Assembly: GCA_020341795.1 (NCBI GenBank)
Contig: CP070836.1
Location: 1,208,752 to 1,256,458 of the forward strand
Length of the DNA stretch: 47,707 bases
From: Thermoplasmatales archaeon
Lineage (GTDB): Archaea; Thermoplasmatota; E2; DHVEG-1
Direction of reading: 5' to 3'
Numbering within the stretch: position 1 is the first letter of the stretch; each line of letters begins with the position of its first letter. The position numbers and the translations under genes were made by a program. This document shows positions 1-7,290 of this stretch, piece after piece. The notes under the pieces are model-generated. The model made no database searches, was not told where the DNA came from, and saw only the letters and a program-made list of their open reading frames with translations.

Positions 1-365
1 GGCTTACCTGTAATCATACGAAACGATATCTCATTAAGAGTACCCCATCGACCTCCTATTGCAATTGTAACATCTCCAGCTCTAGAGACTAAAAAGTTTC
101 TTACATTACCAATATTTGTAGGAATTGCTATATCAATATAATCATTTGCTTCTTTATTATCAAAAGGCATAATTCCGACAGTAATACCACCTTCTTCTTT
201 TGCACCTCTACAGACAGCTTCCATTACCCCTCCATGACCTCCACAAATAATTACTCCATCTTTTTTAGCAACAAGTCTACCAACTATATATGCAATATCA
301 AGTGCATGTCGCGACAAATTTTCATCGGACACATCGCTTCCACATATAGAAATTAGTTTTTTCAT
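1..365 (-). CDS. TIGR00725/LOG-like Rossmann protein, 3' end cut by window edge
   Basis: An open frame starts with ATG at 365 and runs off the left edge (about 121 residues visible). It begins MKKLISICGSD and has the glycine-rich segment VIICGGHGGVMEAVCRGA followed by TVGIMP and FLVSRAGDVTIAIGGRWGTLNE, the arrangement of the TIGR00725/LOG-like nucleotide-binding Rossmann proteins (related to lysine-decarboxylase-like and DprA-like folds). Family members are about 160 residues, so roughly three quarters is present. The molecular function of this subfamily is not established; cytosolic. It is divergent from the ribosomal operon to the right, and about 100 bases separate the two starts. Confidence 0.8.
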   Translation of the reverse strand, partial: MKKLISICGSDVSDENLSRHALDIAYIVGRLVAKKDGVIICGGHGGVMEAVCRGAKEEGGITVGIMPFDNKEANDYIDIAIPTNIGNVRNFLVSRAGDVTIAIGGRWGTLNEISFRMITGK

Positions 366-413
366 GTGAAGGATTTATTAATATTTTGTTTTTAACTATT
401 TCTCCCAAAAATC

Positions 414-422
414 TTATAAATA
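414..422 (+). promoter_or_regulatory. TATA-like box of the L18e operon
   Basis: TTATAAATA lies about 44 bases before the L18e start. With the usual archaeal distance of about 25 bases to the transcription start, the message would begin near 445 and carry a short leader containing GGAG at 453-456, about 9 bases before the ATG. Assigned by pattern only. Confidence 0.6.
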
Positions 423-465
423 ATCCCCACTTACACCATATTTCGCATATCTGGAGAATATACCA

Positions 466-831
466 ATGACAAAAAAAGCAAATAAAACAAATCCTGCATT
501 GTTTTCTTTAATTCATGAACTGAAAAAACAATCAAATTTGAAAGATGCAGCTATTTGGAAAGATATTGCTTTAAGGCTTGAAAAACCTAAAAACAACTGG
601 CCTATTGTAAATCTTAATCGTATTAGTAAATACATAAAAGATAAAGAAACAGCATTAATCCCAGGAAAAGTCCTTTCAGATGGGGAACTAACTAAAAAAG
701 TATCAATTGCTGCATGGTCTTTTTCAGAAAAAGCACAAGTGAAAATTAAGAAAGCTGGAGGAAAATATATGACAATTGAAGAGCTATTGAAAAATAATCC
801 AGATGGAAAAAATATTAGGATATTGGGATAA
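466..831 (+). CDS. rpl18e: Large ribosomal subunit protein eL18 (L18e)
   Basis: 121 residues, the normal length of archaeal L18e. Opens with a basic segment (MTKKANKTNP) and has the family segments IHELKKQSNLKDAAIWKDIA, RLEKPKNNWPIVNLNRISKY, LIPGKVLSDGELTK and the end KYMTIEELLKNNPDGKNIRIL. Structural protein of the 50S subunit. First gene of a co-directional cluster L18e-L13-S9-RpoN, the standard archaeal order; L13 follows after 2 bases, so translation is probably coupled. The start is the first ATG after a GGAG site. Confidence 0.95.
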   Translation: MTKKANKTNPALFSLIHELKKQSNLKDAAIWKDIALRLEKPKNNWPIVNLNRISKYIKDKETALIPGKVLSDGELTKKVSIAAWSFSEKAQVKIKKAGGKYMTIEELLKNNPDGKNIRILG

Positions 832-833
832 TC

Positions 834-1247
834 ATGACAGCAATTATAGATGCAAATGGTGCAACTCTTGGAAGGTTAAGTACAAATACTGCCAAAAGAC
901 TTCTAAAAGGCGAAGATATTGCAGTAGTAAACTCTGAAAAAGCAATTATTTCAGGGAAGAAAAAAGCAATAATGGCTCGTTATAAACAAAAAAGAGAAGT
1001 TGGAACTTATCGTAAGGGTCCTTTTTTTCCTAAAATGCCTGATCAAATTGTAAAAAGAACAATTCGTGGTATGATACCATATCAGACACCACATGGACGT
1101 ACAGCTTTTAAAAAGCTAAAATGTTATATGGGTATTCCAGAAGAATTTGAAGGTAAAAAATTTGAAAAAATTACAGAAGCTGAAAAACAACCCGTTGATT
1201 TTATAACGATTGAAGAACTTTCAAGATATCTAGGGGCAAGGATATAA
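834..1247 (+). CDS. rpl13: Large ribosomal subunit protein uL13
   Basis: 137 residues. Shows the archaeal/eukaryotic L13 signatures: start MTAIIDANGATLGRLSTNTAKRLLKGEDIAVVNSEKAIISG, the middle KRTIRGMIPYQTPHGRTAFKKLKCYMGIPEEFEG and an archaeal-type C-terminus. Part of the 50S subunit. It lies 2 bases after L18e and 1 base before S9, so the cluster is likely translated as one coupled unit. Confidence 0.96.
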   Translation: MTAIIDANGATLGRLSTNTAKRLLKGEDIAVVNSEKAIISGKKKAIMARYKQKREVGTYRKGPFFPKMPDQIVKRTIRGMIPYQTPHGRTAFKKLKCYMGIPEEFEGKKFEKITEAEKQPVDFITIEELSRYLGARI

Positions 1248-1248
1248 A

Positions 1249-1653
1249 ATGGCGAAAAAAGTCATAAATACATCAGGTAAAAGAAAAACAGCAGTTGCTC
1301 GTGCAGCCGTTCAAAAAGGAGAAGGACTTGTTCGAATAAATAAAAAACCTGTTGAACTTTATGAACCTGAAATTGCTCGATGGAAGATTCTTGAACCAAT
1401 AAAAATTGCAGGCTCCCATATGGATAAAATCAATGTTGATGTTAAGGTTAATGGTGGTGGTTATATGAGCCAAGCAAGTGCTGCTCGTACAGCAATTGCA
1501 AAAGGTCTTTTAGAGTTTACTGGAGATCCAAGTTTAAAACTTGCATACTTGGATCATGATAGAAGTCTTCTTGTAAGTGATTCAAGAAGAAAAGAGCCAA
1601 AAAAACCTTTAGGTAGAGGTGCTCGTAAAAAAAGACAAAAATCATATAGGTGA
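1249..1653 (+). CDS. rps9: Small ribosomal subunit protein uS9
   Basis: 134 residues ending in the diagnostic basic tail of S9 ([22 protein letters not shown], whose last residues reach into the P site of the ribosome). N-terminal [26 protein letters not shown] and middle [21 protein letters not shown] are also typical. Third gene of the operon. Its stop overlaps the GGTGA ribosome site of the following rpoN gene. Confidence 0.97.
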   Translation: MAKKVINTSGKRKTAVARAAVQKGEGLVRINKKPVELYEPEIARWKILEPIKIAGSHMDKINVDVKVNGGGYMSQASAARTAIAKGLLEFTGDPSLKLAYLDHDRSLLVSDSRRKEPKKPLGRGARKKRQKSYR

Positions 1654-1657
1654 AATT

Positions 1658-1882
1658 ATGATAATTCCTATAAGATGCTTCACATGTGGAAAAATTATAG
1701 GTGATGCATATAAAGAATATGAAAAACGCTATGCTGAATATAAAAATTTAATTAATTCCGGTGAAAAACCAAAAGAAACTCCAAAACAAATACTTGATGA
1801 TCTTGGTATTGATAGATATTGTTGCAGAAGAATGATTCTTACACATGTTGAGTTAATAGGAGAATCAGCACCTTACGAGTAA
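1658..1882 (+). CDS. rpoN: DNA-directed RNA polymerase subunit N (Rpb10)
   Basis: 74 residues from ATG 1658. I chose this start because the family begins [12 protein letters not shown] and a GGTGA ribosome site lies at 1649-1653; an in-frame upstream ATG at 1619 lies inside rps9. The zinc-binding pattern is complete: CFTCG near the N-terminus and RYCCRRM near the middle, followed by the conserved LTHVELI. It stabilises the assembly platform of archaeal RNA polymerase. Last gene of the ribosomal cluster; in many archaea rpoK or enolase follows, but here a tRNA and an integrated element follow. Confidence 0.96.
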   Translation: MIIPIRCFTCGKIIGDAYKEYEKRYAEYKNLINSGEKPKETPKQILDDLGIDRYCCRRMILTHVELIGESAPYE

Positions 1883-1888
1883 AAATCC

Positions 1889-1912
1889 TTTTTTTATACA
1901 TAATTTTATCAA
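1889..1912 (+). terminator. Oligo-T terminator after rpoN
   Basis: A run of seven T (1889-1895) directly after the rpoN stop, with a second T-rich stretch beyond 1911 and no stem. This is the usual look of an intrinsic archaeal terminator. Assigned by composition and position only. Confidence 0.4.
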
Positions 1913-1953
1913 TTTTTATATATTACATGACAAACCATTGAGTTTATTTTTTT

Positions 1954-2027
1954 GGGCGCGTGACCTAGCCTGGATAGGGTGCTGGCCTTCTAAGCCAGAC
2001 GTCGCGGGTTCGAATCCCGCCGCGTCC
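1954..2027 (+). tRNA. tRNA-Arg, anticodon UCU (1987-1989 region)
   Basis: A full cloverleaf can be drawn: acceptor GGGCGCG paired with CGCGTCC, anticodon stem CTGGC/GCCAG around the loop CTTCTAA (anticodon TCT), and T arm GCGGG-TTCGAAT-CCCGC. 74 bases, no intron, and no encoded CCA. It decodes AGA. Its 3' half is the attachment site of the element to the right: the integrase gene on the opposite strand continues through the tRNA as antisense. Confidence 0.95.
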
Positions 2028-3200
2028 GTTCTTTTCAACAGGAAAAAATTCTAACGAATGACTCCCATTTTTCACGTTATTCGTTATTTGCAACAATTGT
2101 CGGACTTCTTTTTTCTTTGGTTTACCGTGTTTTCCTCCGATGTTTCGGCGTCGTTTAAGGGCGCGGTTTAACCATGATCCGGCTTTATCGTCGTATAACT
2201 TCGCTAAACTTATGTATTTGAGTGTTTGATCCAATTTTTTATGCCCATGCCAATCTTTAACTCTATATAGGATCGTGTTATCGTCTTTCCATTCAATACA
2301 ACGAGCCGTTGCGCTCCAATGCCTCATAACATAAGGCCAATAGATAGGCCATACTTCGCACCCGTATTTACTTAAAAACTTATTTCTTAAGTTGTCCTCG
2401 GTCCAACGTTTACCGGTTACGGGATTAATAAAAAGCGCGTCCTCGTCCCGATCTGCAAACCTTGGTCGAATTGTGTCAATATAGTTTTTAAAAGATTTAT
2501 TTGTTTTTGCGGTTGCTATGTTGTTTTCGAGTTTTAATATTCTTACGTTGTTGTGTTTTTTTGGCTCTGTAATTTTTATAGTCGGAAAGTTGCCGTTATA
2601 TAAAATAACGTCGTCTAAATTTAGAATGACGATTTCTTTCTCGGGCCTCATTCCAACCATAAAACCCGCGAAAAAATGGTATCGGATCAACTTGTTAAAA
2701 TATGGATCATTTGTATATTTATAGGATAAAATATCGTTTACTTTCTCCGGCATTGGTAATATAATACGGGTCCGATCTGGAATTGGTGGCAATTTGTATT
2801 TAGGCCATTCTTGGTAAACGCCCCAAACTCTGCACATCATTGTCCAAGCGTTCCTTCTATTTTTAAGAGCGTGCGGGTGTTCTTTATACTCGTTTGTTTT
2901 AATGTGGTCCATATATTGAAAAAAATTTGTCCAATGGAGTTTTTTGAAATTAACCGGGGATATAGGGTGTTTTTCCATAAGGTTAACGAGGTTTATAAGT
3001 TTTTTAAATGTGCTTTCGGCCTTGTTTTGTTTTGTTAAAGCATGGGTCCTTATATCGTCAAAAGTTACTTTTTCCGGATCATAAGTATAAGGCGGATAAT
3101 ATTCGCGTTTAATATCTACATTATACTTTTGAGCCTCCATATTTTCCCTTTCTTGGGATTTTTCTTTCTTTATTGAATTGCTTATATTTTTTAAAACCAA
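1965..3200 (-). CDS. Tyrosine recombinase (integrase), overlapping tRNA-Arg
   Basis: 411 residues. Start is TTG at 3200, supported by a strong GGAGGT site (3209-3214) 8 bases upstream; the first in-frame ATG is at 3140. The C-terminal half is a phage-integrase catalytic domain: Arg185 in GMRPEKE, Arg293 in WPYVMRHWSATA (Tyr290 stands where many family members have His), His320 in WHGHKKLD and nucleophile Tyr329 in TLKYI. The N-terminal part (about 45-135) resembles a SAM-like core-binding domain. The last 20 residues or so are antisense tRNA-Arg, so the host tRNA supplies the end of the gene. It would catalyse site-specific integration and excision. It looks intact. Confidence 0.88.
   Translation of the reverse strand: MVLKNISNSIKKEKSQERENMEAQKYNVDIKREYYPPYTYDPEKVTFDDIRTHALTKQNKAESTFKKLINLVNLMEKHPISPVNFKKLHWTNFFQYMDHIKTNEYKEHPHALKNRRNAWTMMCRVWGVYQEWPKYKLPPIPDRTRIILPMPEKVNDILSYKYTNDPYFNKLIRYHFFAGFMVGMRPEKEIVILNLDDVILYNGNFPTIKITEPKKHNNVRILKLENNIATAKTNKSFKNYIDTIRPRFADRDEDALFINPVTGKRWTEDNLRNKFLSKYGCEVWPIYWPYVMRHWSATARCIEWKDDNTILYRVKDWHGHKKLDQTLKYISLAKLYDDKAGSWLNRALKRRRNIGGKHGKPKKKEVRQLLQITNNVKNGSHSLEFFPVEKNGRGGIRTRDVWLRRPAPYPG
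2017..2030 (+). repeat. Left attachment-site repeat (inside tRNA-Arg)
   Basis: CCGCCGCGTCCGTT, matching 4328-4341 at 13 of 14 positions. It covers the last 11 bases of the tRNA and 3 bases beyond. The integrase stop lies further inside the tRNA, so the recombination core falls within the last codons of the integrase gene. Confidence 0.55.
2052..2086. repeat. Inverted TAACGAAT pair near left end of element
   Basis: TAACGAAT at 2052-2059 and its complement ATTCGTTA at 2079-2086, separated by 19 bases, just inside the element. The same octamer recurs three times near the other end, so it is likely a recombinase or accessory-protein binding site. It lies within the C-terminal codons of the integrase. 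Confidence 0.5.
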
Positions 3201-3208
3201 AAATAAGG

Positions 3209-3221
3209 ACCTCCAAAAAAC
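3209..3221 (-). promoter_or_regulatory. Ribosome site of the integrase, part of a repeated 13-mer
   Basis: On the minus strand GGAGGT stands 8 bases before the TTG start and decides that start. The 13 bases ACCTCCAAAAAAC (plus strand) recur exactly at 3547-3559, suggesting duplicated gene starts within the element. Confidence 0.6.
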
Positions 3222-3357
3222 ACAATATTTTTTAATTTTATTGAAAAAATAGATAATTACGGCAATTGTCTATAATTTTATAAAAAAGGTAATATATACT
3301 AAATTTTATTTTACAAATAAAAATTGTTAAATTAAAATATTTTGGGGGAGTATTATA

Positions 3358-3471
3358 ATGACAAAATGGAAACAAATTGGCAAATATTATGATATGATTG
3401 TAGAAGTAAATGGAAAAAATATGAGACTTATTGACATAGATGGAAAGGTAATTAAGGAATACAATACTTAA
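3358..3471 (+). CDS. Small 37-residue protein of the element
   Basis: ATG 3358 follows a strong GGGGGAG site (3344-3350) and a TATA-like ATATATA at about 3291-3299. The product has 37 residues (MTKWKQIGKYYDMIVEVNG at the start, ending DGKVIKEYNT), a mix of basic and acidic residues with no membrane segment. It could be a short beta-rich nucleic-acid-binding protein, but I do not recognise it. Encoded opposite to the integrase. The strong ribosome site is the main reason to call it. Confidence 0.5.
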   Translation: MTKWKQIGKYYDMIVEVNGKNMRLIDIDGKVIKEYNT

Positions 3472-3520
3472 AAATCTCAATGAGTCCTGTGAAAGTGAAT
3501 TTTGGAAACCATTAAAACCT

Positions 3521-3537
3521 AAATAATCATTTGTTTT
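3521..3537. repeat. 17-base near-repeat, copy A
   Basis: AAATAATCATTTGTTTT, matching 3791-3807 at 16 of 17 positions. In both copies an ACCTCC (minus-strand GGAGGT) follows within 13 bases. On the minus strand both encode a similar peptide: MKTNDYL in this copy and KKTSDYL in the other. Confidence 0.55.
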
Positions 3538-3603
3538 CAATTAAAAACCTCCAAAAAACGATTTATTTATAAATGATATTGATTTGTATAAATTGAGGAT
3601 ATT

Positions 3604-3783
3604 ATGGTTGAAATAAAATGTGTTTATTGTGTTAATGCAATAACCAGATATATTGATAAAAAAGGAACTGAAAAAGGTAACCTTGATGTGATTAAAAAAA
3701 CTGAGTGCGACCTTGGTTTTGAGATTAGATTGGGAGGCGTTCCTGGACCAGGTTGCGATGGAAAATATTTCGAACAGAAATAG
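3604..3783 (+). CDS. Small 59-residue cysteine-containing protein of the element
   Basis: ATG 3604 follows GAGG (3595-3598), and TATA-like TTTATAAAT lies about 3564-3573. The 59-residue product starts MVEIKCVYCVNAITRYIDKK and has four cysteines, at 6, 9, 35 and 51; the CVYC pair suggests a small zinc site. It ends PGPGCDGKYFEQK. Not recognised as a known family. It is flanked by the two copies of the 17-base repeat, as if carried as a cassette. Confidence 0.5.
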   Translation: MVEIKCVYCVNAITRYIDKKGTEKGNLDVIKKTECDLGFEIRLGGVPGPGCDGKYFEQK

Positions 3784-3790
3784 AATAAAT

Positions 3791-3807
3791 AAATAATCAC
3801 TTGTTTT
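3791..3807. repeat. 17-base near-repeat, copy B
   Basis: AAATAATCACTTGTTTT, partner of 3521-3537. The ACCTCC that follows (3811-3816) is exactly where the recognisable part of the ATPase gene stops, so this repeat probably marks a deletion or recombination junction. Confidence 0.55.
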
Positions 3808-3811
3808 TTTA

Positions 3812-4022
3812 CCTCCAAGCAATTGGAAAAAAATATTTTCTCCCCAGGGTAATGATGTATTGTATAATCCATAAACGAAAGCATGACCGAGGTTTTTCCG
3901 GTACCCTGGGAGCCTGTTATTTCTGTGAATACGCTTCCGCTATCCAGGTCGTGAATGTGTATCCTTTTAAGTATTCGCTCCGCGATGATCTCACTTTTTG
4001 ATAACACATTCTCATTTTTCAT
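3812..4022 (-). pseudogene. Truncated P-loop ATPase of the element
   Basis: ATG 4022 with GAGGTT (4029-4034) upstream. Residues 1-70 read well: a helical N-terminus, then VFTEITGSQGTGKTSVMLSF with Walker A GSQGTGKT at 37-44, then HHYPGEKIFFSNCLE, as in ATPases of archaeal viruses and plasmids (HerA/A32-like or Zot-like). After residue 70 the frame enters the repeat at 3791-3816 and then antisense of the 59-residue gene, with no Walker B. The open frame continues to 3624, but that part looks like chance coding. The gene has therefore lost its 3' part. Confidence 0.6.
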
Positions 4023-4165
4023 AAAAACAACCTCAAAAATCTAAAATCCAATTGAAATTTCGAAAGAAAAAAAGAATTATTTATGTGGGTGTCGGTATAT
4101 AGGTGTAATATAGGAAACGGTAATAAAAGGTATTTTAAAATCTCATAACTTTTTTTATTATTCAA
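4019..4165 (-). CDS. Possible 48-residue ORF coupled to the truncated ATPase
   Basis: TTG at 4165 has GGAGGT (4174-4179) exactly 8 bases upstream, the same geometry as the integrase start, and its TGA overlaps the ATPase ATG in an ATGA arrangement. The product (MNNKKSYEILKYLLLPFPIL at the start) is short and hydrophobic in the middle. No family recognised. Called on translation signals alone. Confidence 0.35.
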   Translation of the reverse strand: MNNKKSYEILKYLLLPFPILHLYTDTHINNSFFLSKFQLDFRFLRLFL

Positions 4166-4264
4166 ATTATGACACCTCCATATATTTGTATTAAAAAACA
4201 GTAAAAATGAGAAAAAGTAAAAAAATAAAAAAAAAGTTTTAGTTTAAAAATATTATCCACAAAA

Positions 4265-4298
4265 TAACGAATGGACGAATATAACGAATTATTCGTTA
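4265..4298. repeat. TAACGAAT cluster near right end of element
   Basis: TAACGAAT at 4265-4272 and 4282-4289 plus its complement at 4291-4298; the last two form the 17-base palindrome TAACGAATTATTCGTTA. They mirror the pair at 2052-2086 and lie about 30 bases inside the proposed right attachment site. Confidence 0.55.
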
Positions 4299-4327
4299 AA
4301 AATCCCTTCAATAGATAGGTTTTGACG

Positions 4328-4341
4328 CCGCCGCTTCCGTT
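4328..4341 (+). repeat. Right attachment-site repeat of the element
   Basis: CCGCCGCTTCCGTT, 13 of 14 identical to the tRNA end at 2017-2030. This GC-rich patch stands out in an AT-rich stretch, which supports its origin from a tRNA gene. Confidence 0.5.
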
Positions 4342-4503
4342 ATATTTTATTAATAACAATTAAGTAAATATACTAAAAAAAGTATTTCATTTAATAAATT
4401 TGGGATAGAAGATGGGATGCTTGATATTGAGTAGATTTCTAAATAATGGTATAAATTTAGAATTTTTTTTTAAAAAAATATTTTTAAATTTGAGGTTTTT
4501 TTA

Positions 4504-7278
4504 ATGAAAAATGAACCAGATATTATTAAACAATTACGAGAAGAAGAAAAACAAGGTATATTATATAGTAAAACAGCTAGCTCAACTGAATATATTAATC
4601 CTAAAGTAGAAACACAAGAAAAAGAAGTTGAAGAAGACGAATTTTCTGGAGGATTAAAAAGAATTCATGATGAAATAGATATCGATGAGTTCAAGTTAAA
4701 ATATCAAACAATTTTTGAAAATTATGGCATAGCAATCATAATTGCTGATAATAAGGAAAGAATAATTTCATGGAATAAGTATACTGAAGAGCTCCTGAAT
4801 ATGGAGGAAAAAGAATTATTTCTTAGAAATATTGGTACTTTATATCCATCTAATGAATGGAAAAAAATTAGGGAGGTAATTATTAGACAAAAAGGAATGC
4901 AATATCATCTAGAAACTAAGATTTGGACAAAAAAACATGAATTGATTGATGTCGATATCTCAATAAGTGTGTTGAAAGATCATAATGGAAAAATAATTGG
5001 TTCAATAGGTGTTATAAAAAATATAACAGAGCAAAAAAAAATAGAAAATGAGCTTGCTTTAAAACATGATTTATTAACATCTCTTTTAGAAAATATACCA
5101 GATTGTATTTATTTTAAAGATATTAATTGTGAATTTATAAAGGTCAACAATGCAAAGGCAAAACGTGCTAAAACATCTCCAGAAAAAATGATCGGTAAGA
5201 CTGAAAAAGATTTCTTTCCAAAAGATTATGCAAAAAACCGAATTGAAGAAGATAAAAAGATTATAAAGACAGGTAAATCCCTTGTAAATAAGGTTGAAAA
5301 AGTAACAGATGAGAAAGGTATTGAACATTGGGTGTCAATAACAAAAGTACCAAGATATAATGAATACGGGGAAGTTATTGGAACAGTAGGAATAAACAGA
5401 GAAATAACAGATATTAAAAAATCAGAAACCAAATATAAAAATATATTTGAGAAAGCAATTGATCCAATTGTAGTTATTGATAAAAATGGTATTTTTTTAG
5501 ATGTTAACAAACAAGTACAAAAATTACTTGGTTATAGTAAAAAAAATCTGATTGGGAAACGTTTTGATCAAGTAAAAATACTAACAGAAGAAAGTATCAA
5601 TTTAACAATGAGTAACTTAATGAAATGCATGAAAGGTGAAAGTATCCCACCGTATGAGATCAAAGTATTAAATAAAAACCAAGAAATTATTCCCGCTGAA
5701 ATAAATGCAAGCATATTAGCTGATAACAAAGGTATCATTGGGGAATTGGTAATACTTAGAGATTTAAGAGAAAGATATAAAACAACAAAAATTGAAAAAG
5801 ATTTCTTAGAGTCTGAAAGAAAGTTTAGAGAGATATTTGATTCAACAAGTGATTTTTTAATTTATCTTGAAAAAGGAATTATTCTTGACATAAATTTAAC
5901 AGCATTGCAGATGGCAAATTTAGAAAAAAAAGACATTATAGGAAAACATTTCAAAGCATTAGAAGAAATATTTAATGTAGAAGATATTAAAAAACACTTA
6001 AATGCAATTAATAACGCAAATAAAGGTCTAGAAGTAAAAGACTATGAAACAAAAATTAAAACAAAAAAAGGTACATATTACGAATTTTTATTTTCAGTTG
6101 ATATTATCAGTGATGAAGAAGAAATTAAAGGTATTCTTTTAAGAGGTCGTGATATAACAGCACGTCAAAGAGCTTGGGAGGAATTAGTAAAACTTGAAGA
6201 AAGGTATAGAATTCTTGCAGAAACATCTGCAGATGGTGTTATTACAATTGATCCAATTGGTAGATTAACTTATATAAATCCTTCTTTTGAAAAAATGATA
6301 AATAGACGCAAAAGTCAGGTTCTTGCTACATTATTTAGAGATTATCTTTCTGAAGATTCAGTGTATTTCTTCCAGCAGATTTTTATAGATGCTCGGATGA
6401 AGAATGAAAAAATTGAAAATATTGAACTTGGACTTGTTCTTCCAAATGGATCTGTAACTCCCATAGAGGTTAATATTGCTCCATATAAAAAAGATGAAGA
6501 TTTTGCAGGAATGGTATGTACGATACGTGATATCACAGAAAGAAGAAGAATTGAAGATGAACTTAAGAAGTCTGAGCGGTTAAAAAGAGAATTTATGAAT
6601 ATTGCAGCTCATGAACTTAAATCTCCTGTAACACCTATCAAAGGTTACCTTGAGTTAATAATTTCTGATAAAAAAGCAAGTAATCAAATTAAAGACTGGG
6701 CAAAGATTAGTCTTAGAAATTCTGAAAGATTACTTAATCTTGTAAATGACATTCTAGATGTTTCAAGGCTTGATACTGATACAATGAGATTTGAATTGGA
6801 GAAAATCCCAATCGTTGATCTCCTTGATGAAATATCAGAAGATATGAAAGCATCTGTTGAAAATAAAGGTATTAAATTTAAAACTAAAATCCCAAGAAAT
6901 CTACCTAGTATTATGGGTAATCGGCATAGACTTGCACAAGTCCTAAAAAATCTTTTAGTTAATGCGCTAAAATTTACTGATAATGGATCAATAAGTATAT
7001 TAGCAGAACAAAAGAAAGATTACATAGTGATTGAAGTTAAAGATACAGGAATTGGAATATCCAAAGATGAAGTAAAAAAAATATTTAACAAGTTTTATCA
7101 GGCTTATACTGGTGATGATCGTAAAAACGAAGGAACGGGTCTTGGTCTTTTTATTTGTAAAGAAATCCTCAAAAAACATAATGGGGATATATGGGTTGAA
7201 AGTCAAATTGGAATGGGTAGTAGTTTCTATATTAAATTACCTTATATACATAATATGTTCATAAATAATAAAAAATAG
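4504..7278 (+). CDS. Multi-PAS sensor histidine kinase
   Basis: 924 residues with no membrane segment, so a cytosolic sensor. Five PAS-type domains begin near residues 66, 190, 312, 440 and 570; each opens like KYQTIFENYG or ERYRILAETSADG and most end in an IxDITE/DIT-like segment. A HisKA domain follows with phosphoacceptor His703 in NIAAHELKSPVTP, then a HATPase domain with N box (LKNLLVNALKFTDNG), G1 (DTGIGIS) and G2 (GTGLGLFICKEIL). A GAGG site lies 8 bases before the ATG. No response regulator is next to it, so it is an orphan kinase. The signal is unknown; PAS domains could bind haem, flavin or small ligands, but no specific residue pattern is evident. Confidence 0.93.
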   Translation: MKNEPDIIKQLREEEKQGILYSKTASSTEYINPKVETQEKEVEEDEFSGGLKRIHDEIDIDEFKLKYQTIFENYGIAIIIADNKERIISWNKYTEELLNMEEKELFLRNIGTLYPSNEWKKIREVIIRQKGMQYHLETKIWTKKHELIDVDISISVLKDHNGKIIGSIGVIKNITEQKKIENELALKHDLLTSLLENIPDCIYFKDINCEFIKVNNAKAKRAKTSPEKMIGKTEKDFFPKDYAKNRIEEDKKIIKTGKSLVNKVEKVTDEKGIEHWVSITKVPRYNEYGEVIGTVGINREITDIKKSETKYKNIFEKAIDPIVVIDKNGIFLDVNKQVQKLLGYSKKNLIGKRFDQVKILTEESINLTMSNLMKCMKGESIPPYEIKVLNKNQEIIPAEINASILADNKGIIGELVILRDLRERYKTTKIEKDFLESERKFREIFDSTSDFLIYLEKGIILDINLTALQMANLEKKDIIGKHFKALEEIFNVEDIKKHLNAINNANKGLEVKDYETKIKTKKGTYYEFLFSVDIISDEEEIKGILLRGRDITARQRAWEELVKLEERYRILAETSADGVITIDPIGRLTYINPSFEKMINRRKSQVLATLFRDYLSEDSVYFFQQIFIDARMKNEKIENIELGLVLPNGSVTPIEVNIAPYKKDEDFAGMVCTIRDITERRRIEDELKKSERLKREFMNIAAHELKSPVTPIKGYLELIISDKKASNQIKDWAKISLRNSERLLNLVNDILDVSRLDTDTMRFELEKIPIVDLLDEISEDMKASVENKGIKFKTKIPRNLPSIMGNRHRLAQVLKNLLVNALKFTDNGSISILAEQKKDYIVIEVKDTGIGISKDEVKKIFNKFYQAYTGDDRKNEGTGLGLFICKEILKKHNGDIWVESQIGMGSSFYIKLPYIHNMFINNKK

Positions 7279-7290
7279 TTATAAAAATAA

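Larger units (their letters stand above)
2017..4341. mobile_element. Small integrated element in the 3' end of tRNA-Arg, partly decayed
   Basis: Boundaries are proposed from a 14-base direct repeat with one mismatch: CCGCCGCGTCCGTT at 2017-2030 (end of the tRNA plus 3 bases) and CCGCCGCTTCCGTT at 4328-4341. The octamer TAACGAAT or its complement occurs close to both ends (2052, 2079, 4265, 4282, 4291), as expected for recombinase arm sites. Contents are a tyrosine integrase, two short plus-strand ORFs, a truncated P-loop ATPase and a possible 48-residue ORF. At about 2.3 kb it is too small for a complete virus or plasmid, so it is probably a remnant or a satellite. The integrase is richer in CG-containing codons than the neighbouring genes, which suggests transfer. 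Confidence 0.65.

Noticed and set aside
3238-3540. 100-codon minus ORF in the element, starting behind GGAGGT
   Set aside because: The start signal is good, but the body is low-complexity Ile/Phe/Asn/Tyr sequence antisense to the 37-residue plus ORF; it looks like a duplicated gene start running into unrelated sequence.
3624-4022. Full 132-codon reading of the ATPase frame
   Set aside because: After residue 70 the frame is antisense to the 59-residue gene and contains no Walker B motif, so only the first part is kept as a truncated gene.
4162-4359. 65-codon minus ORF across the right end of the element
   Set aside because: Low-complexity Phe/Leu/Tyr product, no ribosome site, and it covers the attachment repeat and octamer cluster.
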